DNA from: an uncultured Bacteroidales bacterium | GTDB lineage: Bacteria; Bacteroidota; Bacteroidia; Bacteroidales; UBA932 | Length of the DNA stretch: 34,812 nucleotides | Reading direction: 5' to 3' | Assembly: GCA_944326335.1 (NCBI GenBank) | Contig: CALVDM010000024.1 | Coordinates: forward strand, 1-34,812 | Shown: in pieces, positions 23,327 through 31,214 of the stretch | Position numbering within the stretch: the stretch's first letter is position 1 | Layout: every line of letters begins with the position of its first letter | The notes under the pieces: model-generated | Seen by the model: the letters and a program-made list of their open reading frames with translations, nothing else | What the model was told of the DNA's origin: nothing | The model's database searches: none | Position numbers and translations under genes: made by a program

Positions 23327-24123
23327 AGCAAGGCCACAGATATATCTCCGCGTTCCTGCTGTTGCTGGCAGGGGCCCTGTGCACTTATGCAATTCCGCCG
23401 AGGCCTGAACCGCCGAGGCTTGTGAACGATTTTGCAGGCATACTCTCCCCTGCGCAGCGCGCAACGCTGGAAAGGAAGCTGACTGCGTTCGACGACAGCA
23501 CCTCCAACCAGATAACAGTCGTGACCGTGACGGACCTTGAAGGCTACTCCCCTGCTGAATACGGCACGGAAATAGGTCTGCAATGGCAGGTCGGAAGCGC
23601 CAAGTCCGACAACGGCATTGTGGTTCTTGTGAAGCCCAAGACCGCCTCTTCCGGAGGACAGGCGAACATAAGTGTCGGATACGGCCTTGAAGGGGCAATA
23701 CCGGACAGCTATGCAAAGAGGATAATAACCGGAGAGATGATTCCGGCATTCCAGCGCGGGGACTATTACGCAGGCATAGACAACGCCTGCACCGTTCTGA
23801 TGAAGCTGGCTTCCGGCGAGATATCCGAGCCTCGTGAAGGCGGCTCCGGGGGAATCGGCTCCGGAAGCATCATTTTACTCGTCATAATCTTCCTTGTAAT
23901 AGCCGCACTTGCAGGCAGAGGCAGCAAGGGAGGAGGTGGAAACGGTGGGAGCCGCAGATACGCTGACGACGCGGACTTCGCAGGAGGACTGATAATCGGG
24001 AACATCCTCGGCAGCATGGGAAGCGGACGTTCCGGAGGCTTCGGAGGAGGGTCTTTCGGCGGAGGTTTCGGAGGCTTCGGAGGGGGTTCCTTCGGAGGAG
24101 GTGGCGCGAGCGGAAGCTGGTAG
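23323..24123 (+). CDS. Exported TPM-domain protein with Gly-rich C-terminus (YgcG-like)
   Basis: The 266-residue protein starts with a signal peptide (about 1-23). A TPM domain follows (about 32-160; VNDFAGILSPAQRATLERKL and NGIVVLVKPK are visible), then a membrane helix (about 182-200, SIILLVIIFLVIAALAG) and a Gly/Ser/Phe-rich tail that ends GASGSW. The terminal GASGxW is a hallmark of YgcG-type TPM proteins. The topology implies a periplasmic TPM domain and a cytoplasmic glycine-rich tail. It is coupled to the soluble TPM gene by a 4-nt overlap and forms a lemA-TPM-TPM set. The stop is 2 nt from the convergent LolA-like gene. Confidence 0.9.
   Translation: MKQGHRYISAFLLLLAGALCTYAIPPRPEPPRLVNDFAGILSPAQRATLERKLTAFDDSTSNQITVVTVTDLEGYSPAEYGTEIGLQWQVGSAKSDNGIVVLVKPKTASSGGQANISVGYGLEGAIPDSYAKRIITGEMIPAFQRGDYYAGIDNACTVLMKLASGEISEPREGGSGGIGSGSIILLVIIFLVIAALAGRGSKGGGGNGGSRRYADDADFAGGLIIGNILGSMGSGRSGGFGGGSFGGGFGGFGGGSFGGGGASGSW
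24031..24105 (+). repeat. Gly/Phe-coding short imperfect tandem repeat
   Basis: The end of the exported TPM gene repeats a unit like GGAGG(C/T)TTCGG several times, coding for runs of GGGF/GGGSF. Such low-complexity GC-rich repeats can expand or contract by slippage and can trouble assembly. Here the frame stays open to a normal GASGSW end. Confidence 0.7.
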
Positions 24124-24125
24124 CC

Positions 24126-24746
24126 TCAACGGAGGTCAGTCACGATGTAGCTGCTGTCCAGCGTGCCGGTATCAAGGCTGAAAATGCCGTCGTCAACGGC
24201 AGAGGAAAACGAGAATGACGGAATCGTGCAATCAATCACGGTTCCGTCTTTCATTTCCATCCTGGCCGAAAAAATCGCATCCCCTGCCGCGGAGATGGAC
24301 ACGACAAGCTGCTTCATGTCCAGAGACGAGTCGGTCTCAAGCCGGTAGGTATGGATTTCACGGCCGTTCCCGTCAACGGACACATCGGAACCGGTGACTG
24401 AGAAAATTTTGTCGAACTGTCTGAGAAGAAGAAGCGGATTCATGCCCGATGCACCGGGCCGGGACTGGTCGCACGTCTCTATAACCACTTCCCTGCTGTC
24501 CCTGTCGACTGTCCACACCACAGTCCCGTCGCAATAAATTTCAAGACCGTCCGCATCTGTCCTGTACGAGGTGCCCTTCATGACTGTCCGGCCGCCGCCA
24601 GTGACATCCGGACTGCCGCTGCGCTCTATGCGGTATGCGTAAGTGAAATCTGCAGCCGATGACTCGAGACGGGAAAGGAAACTGTCGAGGGCGGTTCCCG
24701 TCATAATGGAAGCGCAGGCCGAAACCATGGCAAGAAATAGTCCCAT
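24126..24746 (-). CDS. LolA-like outer-membrane lipoprotein carrier protein
   Basis: The 206-residue protein has an N-terminal hydrophobic export signal and a LolA-like beta fold. ADGLEIYCDGTVVWTVDRDS (about 65-84) is the typical LolA 'SDGxxxW.Y' strand pair, and MNPLLLLRQFDKIFSV (about 101-116) is the hydrophobic helix region. LolA carries lipoproteins through the periplasm to the outer membrane; Bacteroidetes have several divergent members, so the precise role is not certain. It starts 10 nt after the ftsK stop, a gene order I recall as common in Bacteroidales. It is convergent with the TPM gene, with only 2 nt between stops. Confidence 0.8.
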   Translation of the reverse strand: MGLFLAMVSACASIMTGTALDSFLSRLESSAADFTYAYRIERSGSPDVTGGGRTVMKGTSYRTDADGLEIYCDGTVVWTVDRDSREVVIETCDQSRPGASGMNPLLLLRQFDKIFSVTGSDVSVDGNGREIHTYRLETDSSLDMKQLVVSISAAGDAIFSARMEMKDGTVIDCTIPSFSFSSAVDDGIFSLDTGTLDSSYIVTDLR

Positions 24747-24756
24747 ACAAGTGTAT

Positions 24757-27237
24757 TTAACCGATGAATGATTTCAGGACAGGTTCGAGCCCGGCGAGGT
24801 CCTGGATGAGGACGCTGCGAGGCTTTGAGCCTTCCTGAGGCCCCACAATCCCTGCCGCCTCGAGCTGGTCCATGATTTTCCCGGCCCTTGCATACCCGAG
24901 ACCGAGTTTCCTCTGAAGGGCCGATGTCGAGCCCATCTGCGATATGACAACCAGCTTGGCAGCTTCCTCGAACATGCTGTCTATGTTCTGCATGTCCACC
25001 ATCCCGCCGCCAGACTGCTCGTCTGCATCATTTACAGGAGGCAGATAATACGGGGTGTTGTAGCTCTTCCTGTAGCCGGTCTGGTCCGCGATGAACTTTG
25101 TCACCTCACGGATTTCCTTAAGGCTTATCAGGGCACACTGGACGCGTTCGGTGTCAATTCCGGAATAGTAGAGCATGTCCCCCTTGCCTATCAGCTTGTC
25201 GGCGCCCGGAGAGTCTATGATTGTGGAAGAATCGACCCTTGTGGAGACCCTGAAGGCTATTCTTGTAGGGAAGTTGGTCTTTATGAGGCCGGTTATGACA
25301 TCTACCGAAGGCCGCTGGGTGGCGATTATGACGTGGATGCCCGCGGCCCTCCCCTTCTGAGCGAGCCTTATTATGGACGTCGTTATGCTCTTGGCCGTGT
25401 TCTTTGCGTTGCCGCCCATGCCGCTCGTCATGATGAGGTCGGCATATTCGTCTATCACCACAACTATGTAAGGCATGTACCTGTGCCCCTCCGTCGGGAG
25501 GAGATGCCTGTCCCGGTACTTGTCGTTGTACAGCTTGACATCGTTCACCATAGCCTCGCTGAAAAGCATGTATCTGTTGTCCATCTCCAGGCAGAGCGAA
25601 CGGAGAATCTGCTCGGCCTGCTCAGGCTTCTTCACGATGGCCCTGTCGCGCTCCTCCTTCTCGTCCGCAGCATCCGGAAGCACAGCCAGATAATGTTTCA
25701 GGAGCACCGAGTAGACGTTGAACTCCACCATCTTCGGGTCGATGAACACGAACTTCAGTTCGGAAGGGTGCTTTGCATACAGCAGGGATGTCACTATAAC
25801 GTTCAGTCCGACTGACTTTCCCTGCTTGGTCGCGCCCGCAACAAGCAGATGCGGGGCATCGGCAAGGTCAAACACCTTCACCTTCTGCGTTATGGTATAT
25901 CCGATGGCTACAGGGAGTTCGGCCTTGCTCGTCCGGAAAGCCTCGTCATTCAGCATGGATTTCAGCGGCACTATCGAAGGGCGGTCATTCGCCACTTCTA
26001 TGCCGACCGAATCGGACAGAGGGACAACACGCACACCCTTGGCATGCAGAGACATGGCGATGTCCTGCTCGAGGTTCTTTATGGCAGATATCTTGACTCC
26101 CTTAGCCGGGACCACCTTGTAAAGGGTGACGGTAGGCCCTACACATGCAGTCACCCTCTCCACCTGTATCTTGTAGCTGAGCAGTGTCGCCCGTATCTTG
26201 TTGTTGTTCCTCTCGAGTTCCTCGGATGCAACCTCGTGACGGCCTGAAGCATAGTCGTCGAGAAGGTCGAGCGGAGGGAAGGTGAAGTTTTCCAGTTCCT
26301 CCCTCACATCTATCCTCGGAAGGTCCTTCTTGACCTCTGAAGAAAAACCGTCCCCCTTCACCACTTCGAGCCCGGGTTCCTCCGGCTCTGCAGCCGCGGC
26401 GGACGCTGGCGCGCTTTCTGCGGGCACCTCATCCGGTCCATCATCAGGGATATCATCCGGGATATCCGCGACATGGGAATCATCTGCATGCCCGGAATCA
26501 GGCTCCTCCTCCATGTCCTGCACAATGTCGTCCGTATCCTGCACCGCGTAATCTTCCGTCGCGTCAGCAGCCTGGACAGAGTCCTCTTCCTTCTTCTCCC
26601 CTATCCTGGAAAGCCACGCCGTGAAGCGTCCGCTCACGAGAAGCAGCCACAACACGAGGAATATCAGGATAAGCAGGAATGTCACGACATTGCCTGTCAG
26701 GTTCGCGAGAACACCGGTGGCCACATCTCCGCAGTCGCCGCCGAGCCCGCCCCCGAAAAGGGTCCGCTGGCCTGCAATGTCCGATATGAAAGCCAGGAGC
26801 AGCGAGAACACGAACGCCCCGGTAAGGGATATGATGAAGGAACGGGAATAGCTTATGCCCGTCCTGCCGAACAGAAGCCTTGCGGAACTGGCCGCGAAGA
26901 AATACACTATGGCAAAGGCCCCGAGACCGAAACAGTCTGAAACAAGGAAAAAGGCCCATCTGCAGCCGAGCTTGCCGGCCCAGTTGCCCACAGCCGCGCT
27001 TTCCTTGAACATCTGAGGGTCCGTCAGCAGGCTGGAATCAGCCTTCCACGTGAAAAGGTATGAGAACAATGCAAGGAATGTGAACACTGCAAAGGCAGCC
27101 GACAGGAGTCCTGCCAGCTTTTCCAGCACGCGCTTCTTCCTTTCGTCCAGTCCTGAAAAGACAGCAAGTGATTTTTTCCCGGACTGTTCCGCTCCTTTCT
27201 TTTCTTTCTTTTCCTTCTTTTCGCTCCGTCTGGCCAT
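24757..27237 (-). CDS. ftsK: DNA translocase FtsK
   Basis: FtsK pumps DNA at the division septum so that chromosome dimers can be resolved. The 826-residue protein has a Lys/Glu-rich start (1-40) and four or five membrane helices (about 43-63, 95-118, 130-152, 183-201). A proline/aspartate-rich acidic linker (about 215-290) follows, then the motor with Walker A GATKQGKS (468-475), the IDPKMVEF strand and a Walker B-like VVVIDEYADLIM. The C-terminal gamma winged-helix domain contains MGSTSALQRKLGLGYARAG, which in FtsK reads KOPS-type sites. It follows the DUF4290 gene by 22 nt and precedes the LolA-like gene by 10 nt. Confidence 0.96.
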   Translation of the reverse strand: MARRSEKKEKKEKKGAEQSGKKSLAVFSGLDERKKRVLEKLAGLLSAAFAVFTFLALFSYLFTWKADSSLLTDPQMFKESAAVGNWAGKLGCRWAFFLVSDCFGLGAFAIVYFFAASSARLLFGRTGISYSRSFIISLTGAFVFSLLLAFISDIAGQRTLFGGGLGGDCGDVATGVLANLTGNVVTFLLILIFLVLWLLLVSGRFTAWLSRIGEKKEEDSVQAADATEDYAVQDTDDIVQDMEEEPDSGHADDSHVADIPDDIPDDGPDEVPAESAPASAAAAEPEEPGLEVVKGDGFSSEVKKDLPRIDVREELENFTFPPLDLLDDYASGRHEVASEELERNNNKIRATLLSYKIQVERVTACVGPTVTLYKVVPAKGVKISAIKNLEQDIAMSLHAKGVRVVPLSDSVGIEVANDRPSIVPLKSMLNDEAFRTSKAELPVAIGYTITQKVKVFDLADAPHLLVAGATKQGKSVGLNVIVTSLLYAKHPSELKFVFIDPKMVEFNVYSVLLKHYLAVLPDAADEKEERDRAIVKKPEQAEQILRSLCLEMDNRYMLFSEAMVNDVKLYNDKYRDRHLLPTEGHRYMPYIVVVIDEYADLIMTSGMGGNAKNTAKSITTSIIRLAQKGRAAGIHVIIATQRPSVDVITGLIKTNFPTRIAFRVSTRVDSSTIIDSPGADKLIGKGDMLYYSGIDTERVQCALISLKEIREVTKFIADQTGYRKSYNTPYYLPPVNDADEQSGGGMVDMQNIDSMFEEAAKLVVISQMGSTSALQRKLGLGYARAGKIMDQLEAAGIVGPQEGSKPRSVLIQDLAGLEPVLKSFIG

Positions 27238-27259
27238 TTTCCAATCAGAAAAACCGATG

Positions 27260-27934
27260 TTATTTCCTGCCGTTCTTCTGGCGGCCGTTCTTCATCCTCT
27301 GCATGTTCCTCGCCCTGGACTGGTTCATGCCGGGCCGTGTGAAGGACTGCTCCGGCTGGATACGGGACAGATGCATGCCTTCAGGTATCGTAATCCGGCC
27401 TGCCGAAAGTTTCACAATATCGTTGAATATGGTCTCGTCGGAAACGCTGTCCTTGTTCCAGATAAGATACTGCTGCCTCATGTACATGGCTATGGACCTT
27501 ATCATGGCAGTCTTGACTTCCCCGTCCTCCTTCTTCGCAATCAGGTCTATGATGTTCTCTATGTTCCTCCCGTAATGCGCGATTTTCACCGGAGACCTCT
27601 TCATTTGCAGTTCCAGCGGAGCCTTGTTGAGCTCCTCCGGCTTCGGTGCGGGATACGGCGAGTCCACGTCAAGGTCGAAGCCTGAGATTATGTACATGTG
27701 GTCCCACAGCTTGTGCTCGTAATCGTCCTGAAGGTGGACCTGTGGATTTATGGTCTCCATCACGCCTATCACGGCCCTTGCCTGCCTGTTCCTCTCCTCC
27801 CTGTCGGGAATCGATTTGACGTATTCAATCATCTTCTGGACATTGCGTCCGTATTCCGGCAGCTGAAGCCGGCGCTTCTGTGTGTTGTATGTCAGATTAG
27901 CGTTGACATTGGCATATCCTTCCAAATTCTCCAT
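27260..27934 (-). CDS. DUF4290 family protein
   Basis: The 224-residue protein is soluble and helix-rich. LTYNTQKRRLQLPEYGRNVQ (about 13-32), PDREERNRQA and DDYEHKLWDHMYIISGFDLD match DUF4290, a Bacteroidetes-specific family of unknown function. A Lys/Arg/Asn-rich tail (about 203-224) may bind nucleic acid or be disordered. The frame reaches further upstream with ATG at 27967 and GTG at 28045. I chose the ATG at 27934 because the -7 promoter box at 27979-27986 would leave the 27967 start almost leaderless, and an AGGAAAAGG precedes 27934. It heads the DUF4290-ftsK-lolA run. Confidence 0.82.
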   Translation of the reverse strand: MENLEGYANVNANLTYNTQKRRLQLPEYGRNVQKMIEYVKSIPDREERNRQARAVIGVMETINPQVHLQDDYEHKLWDHMYIISGFDLDVDSPYPAPKPEELNKAPLELQMKRSPVKIAHYGRNIENIIDLIAKKEDGEVKTAMIRSIAMYMRQQYLIWNKDSVSDETIFNDIVKLSAGRITIPEGMHLSRIQPEQSFTRPGMNQSRARNMQRMKNGRQKNGRK

Positions 27935-27978
27935 CCTTTTCCTGAAAATTGATATTGTCTGACGCATGTCAAACCTCG

Positions 27979-27986
27979 CAAAGATA
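27979..27986 (-). promoter_or_regulatory. Bacteroidetes -7 box TATCTTTG for DUF4290-ftsK-lolA
   Basis: The minus strand reads TATCTTTG, an exact TAnnTTTG match, in the gap between the AddA-like gene and DUF4290. A start near 27972 gives a leader of about 38 nt to the ATG at 27934. No TTTG is seen at the -33 distance. Confidence 0.5.
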
Positions 27987-28022
27987 CTCAAATTCCGGAT
28001 AATAAGAAACTGTTTTGAAAAA

Positions 28023-31000
28023 TCAGGTTGTCCGCACGATTTCACCGTCCATCACATACCAAAGATATGAGGACACGTCCGCATAGCCTTTTCTGGACCA
28101 CATTTCAGCATATTTGCGTATCTGTCTTTCATGCTGGCGTTCCTTCGCGCCGAACTTGTAGTCTATGATGACGACAGAGCCGCCGTCTTCCAAAATCACC
28201 CTGTCAGGTCTGTAGATGCTTCCGTCCGTGTCAATCAGAGATGTCTCGTTCAGTACCCTGGCTCCCGGGCGGAACCATCCCCTGGAAGACACGTCCGCTA
28301 TTTTCGAGGAAAGGAAGGCAAGCGCATCTCCGGCTTCGGAAGCATCTATCAGTCCGGATGCCGCAGCCTCCGCCACCGCATCTCCGAGGTCATCCGCGGT
28401 GTAGACGCCTGAAAGTATCTTGTGAAGCACCACACCCCTCAGTCTTCCGGAGGAATAAAGGCCGGATTTCCCTTCCTCGCTGAAATAGTCCGGATTCCCG
28501 GTGCTGAAGACAAGGCGGTCCCTCTCGTCCATCCCCTCCGTCACGGGGTTGAGAGGAAAAGAAGGATATGCGGACTTCACTGTCACGGGGACTTCCGCCC
28601 CCTTCGCCGGAGACGGTGCCGGCATCTCCCCCAACCTGTACGAAACAGGCACTGTATCGGACACGTAGCGGCCCTCGCGGAACCCTGCACGCACACCTTC
28701 CCGGCACAGGTAGACATACAGTATGTGGCTCATTGCCGAAATTCCGGGCACCTGTGCATCCATCGAATCAGACAACGACCTGGGCGGTTTTTCGGCAATG
28801 ACATGCATTCCCTTCACTGCCCTGGTGAAAGCCACGTAGAATATGTTTATGTTGTCTATGTACTGGAGCATCTTCTCTTTCCGGAAGTCCCCCTCGAAAA
28901 GGGTGAAGGCGCTCTTTTCCGACAGCCTCACATCGAACAGGCTCTTTCCCGCCGGCTCCAGTGCCGTGCCGCCGAAATCCGGGCAGCACCACACATCGGA
29001 ATCCCTGTACAGCTTCACGGTCTCCGAGAAAGGGAATATCACATAATTGAAGTCAAGCCCCTTGGATTTGTGGACCGTGATTATCCTGACAGCGTCACTC
29101 ACTCCGGGAGAGGAAATGTCGGGGTCAGTGTCCGTGTCGTTCCAGTATTCGAGGAAATCGTGCAGCGAATTTCCGTTCCTGGATGAATAGTCGAGCACGC
29201 AGTCCACGAATGACTGGATATATGTGGCCTCCGAGTCGAAGCCTTCCTCGTCGTCCTGCCGCAAGAGCCTTGCAAGAGCCTCGCACAGGTCTGCGAGGGA
29301 GCGGTAGCCACCGGCGTCGGCGTCTTTCAACGGACCGGCCAGATAGCTTCCGGACTCGTCCTCAGGATTGTCGATATGGGCCATGAGAGATACCATGCGG
29401 CGCACTGCCGGCGAAGACTTGACTTTCAGGGAATCGTCCGTTATCACCGGTATCCCCGCAGATATGAGGGTCTCGGCGACAACTGCACCGGAGCTGTTGT
29501 TGCGGACAAGTACGGCGATGTCCCCGTAACCTGCACCTCCGGCGACAAGGTCTTCTACCGTACGCACCACAAGCTTCTCCTGGCAGTCCGGTTCACAGAA
29601 AGAGACCTCGACCATGCCCTCCTCTTCCGAGCGTGAGGCAACCCTCTGCTCCACATCCGAATAGAGCCCGGAAACCGTACGGCTCCCGTCCCCGTACAGG
29701 TCGTCCATCATGGAAGCGGCGAACCTGAAAAAGGAATTGTTGAACGAGACTATGTTTCTGAGGCTGCGGAAGTTCCTGTCGAGTACGGTTATCCTGCACG
29801 GAGACATCTCCTTCTCGAGACTCTCGTGCAGGAGGTTCCACCTGGAGCCCCGCCATCTGTATATGCTCTGCTTGACATCCCCGACTATCAGGTTGTCGAA
29901 GCCCTGTGAATTGCTGTTCTCGAGCAGCGGTCTGAAATTCTCCCACTGTATGCCGGAAGTATCCTGAAATTCGTCCAGAAGGAAATTCTCATATCTCACC
30001 CCGGTCTTCTCATACACGAAGGGAGCATCCGAACCGTCTATTATGTTCTTCAATATCAGGTTCGAGTCGTCTATGCCGAGTACGTTCCTGTCCTTCAGCA
30101 CGGCATCGAATTCCTTCCGGATGTCCGAAGCCACCCCGAGTTCATAAAGCTGCCTCCTGACGAGCAGGGCGGTGTTGTACACCTTGAAATCTTCTCCGAA
30201 CAGGTTGCAGAAAGCCTCGAAACATGTCTCGAGCCCCCTGGCTTTCCCGAGGTTGGCCTGCCTGTCGGCCTTCCTGAACCAGAGGTCGCTGTCGTGCGCC
30301 CTTGAGATGAATGTCCCGGGCATTTCCACCACCTTCCTTCCGTCGAGTCCGGCATAATTTGTCAGGACAGCCGGGAAACTCCTGTAGAAATCCTTGAATT
30401 CGAGTCCGCAGGTGCTTATGGCCGCGATTGCGTCACCGGCCGCCTTCCCGACTCTTGAGGAAAAGTCCCGTACCACCTTGTTGCAGAGTTCCCTGACTGC
30501 CCTCAGGTTCTCGTGTGAATACATCCGGTCCTCGTCTACGCCATTTTTCTCGAGACCTTCCAGATATGCGTCCGACTTGATGCTCCCGGCCATGTCCTCG
30601 AGCCTCTTGTCTATGTCGTACCTCTCGCCGTTCTCCACCTGTTCCATGGCGCATTCCGTGAGCCAGGAAAGCAGCTCCGGAGTGTCTTCCGTAAGGGAGT
30701 CGAGCAGGCGGTCCACACTTTCCTTCACGAGCATTTTCCTGTCGAGTTCAACCTGGTAGGAGGAGAACTGCCCTATCTCGCGGGAGAATGCCTTCAGAGT
30801 CTGTTGGAAGAACCGGTCTATGGTGCTGACGGAGAATGCGCTGTAGTCGTGCAGTATCCTGCAGAGGAGTTCCCTTGCATAACGTTGCAGGCTTTCTTCG
30901 GTAATCTCCTTTCCGGGGCTGTCCGGCAGCTCCCTCACGATGTCTTCCGGGCACACGTCCGCAAGCTCCTCCGCAGAGAACCGGCCCGGGATGAACCACT

Positions 31001-31214
31001 TGAGATATGGGGAAGATGCCGGCGCAGATGAAAGCGTGTACAGTTCCCTCAGTATCCTGTTCTTCATCTCGTCCGTGGCCTTGTTCGTGAAAGTCACGGC
31101 CAGGATATGCCTGTATGCATGTCTGTCCGCCTTTCTGAACAGCAGCGTGATATATTTCATGGCAAGATTGAACGTCTTTCCCGAACCTGCCGAAGCCTTC
31201 ATTATCTGTATCAT
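28023..31214 (-). CDS. UvrD/RecB-family helicase-nuclease (AddA-like)
   Basis: The 1063-residue protein has the full superfamily 1A helicase set: Walker A ASAGSGKT (7-14), AVTFTNKATDEMKNRI (motif Ia), DEFQDTS (motif II), GDVKQSIYRWRGS (III), DRNFRS (IV), TVHKSKGLDFNYVIFP (V) and FYVAFTRA (VI). A C-terminal PD-(D/E)XK nuclease follows, visible as VVIIDYKFGAKE near 1020. Size, domain order and pairing with the upstream nuclease gene fit AddA of the AddAB (RexAB) complex, which resects double-strand breaks for RecA. The frame could begin at a TTG three codons upstream; the ATG at 31214 overlaps the addB-like stop by 4 nt (ATGA), which supports coupled translation and complex formation. Confidence 0.92.
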   Translation of the reverse strand: MIQIMKASAGSGKTFNLAMKYITLLFRKADRHAYRHILAVTFTNKATDEMKNRILRELYTLSSAPASSPYLKWFIPGRFSAEELADVCPEDIVRELPDSPGKEITEESLQRYARELLCRILHDYSAFSVSTIDRFFQQTLKAFSREIGQFSSYQVELDRKMLVKESVDRLLDSLTEDTPELLSWLTECAMEQVENGERYDIDKRLEDMAGSIKSDAYLEGLEKNGVDEDRMYSHENLRAVRELCNKVVRDFSSRVGKAAGDAIAAISTCGLEFKDFYRSFPAVLTNYAGLDGRKVVEMPGTFISRAHDSDLWFRKADRQANLGKARGLETCFEAFCNLFGEDFKVYNTALLVRRQLYELGVASDIRKEFDAVLKDRNVLGIDDSNLILKNIIDGSDAPFVYEKTGVRYENFLLDEFQDTSGIQWENFRPLLENSNSQGFDNLIVGDVKQSIYRWRGSRWNLLHESLEKEMSPCRITVLDRNFRSLRNIVSFNNSFFRFAASMMDDLYGDGSRTVSGLYSDVEQRVASRSEEEGMVEVSFCEPDCQEKLVVRTVEDLVAGGAGYGDIAVLVRNNSSGAVVAETLISAGIPVITDDSLKVKSSPAVRRMVSLMAHIDNPEDESGSYLAGPLKDADAGGYRSLADLCEALARLLRQDDEEGFDSEATYIQSFVDCVLDYSSRNGNSLHDFLEYWNDTDTDPDISSPGVSDAVRIITVHKSKGLDFNYVIFPFSETVKLYRDSDVWCCPDFGGTALEPAGKSLFDVRLSEKSAFTLFEGDFRKEKMLQYIDNINIFYVAFTRAVKGMHVIAEKPPRSLSDSMDAQVPGISAMSHILYVYLCREGVRAGFREGRYVSDTVPVSYRLGEMPAPSPAKGAEVPVTVKSAYPSFPLNPVTEGMDERDRLVFSTGNPDYFSEEGKSGLYSSGRLRGVVLHKILSGVYTADDLGDAVAEAAASGLIDASEAGDALAFLSSKIADVSSRGWFRPGARVLNETSLIDTDGSIYRPDRVILEDGGSVVIIDYKFGAKERQHERQIRKYAEMWSRKGYADVSSYLWYVMDGEIVRTT

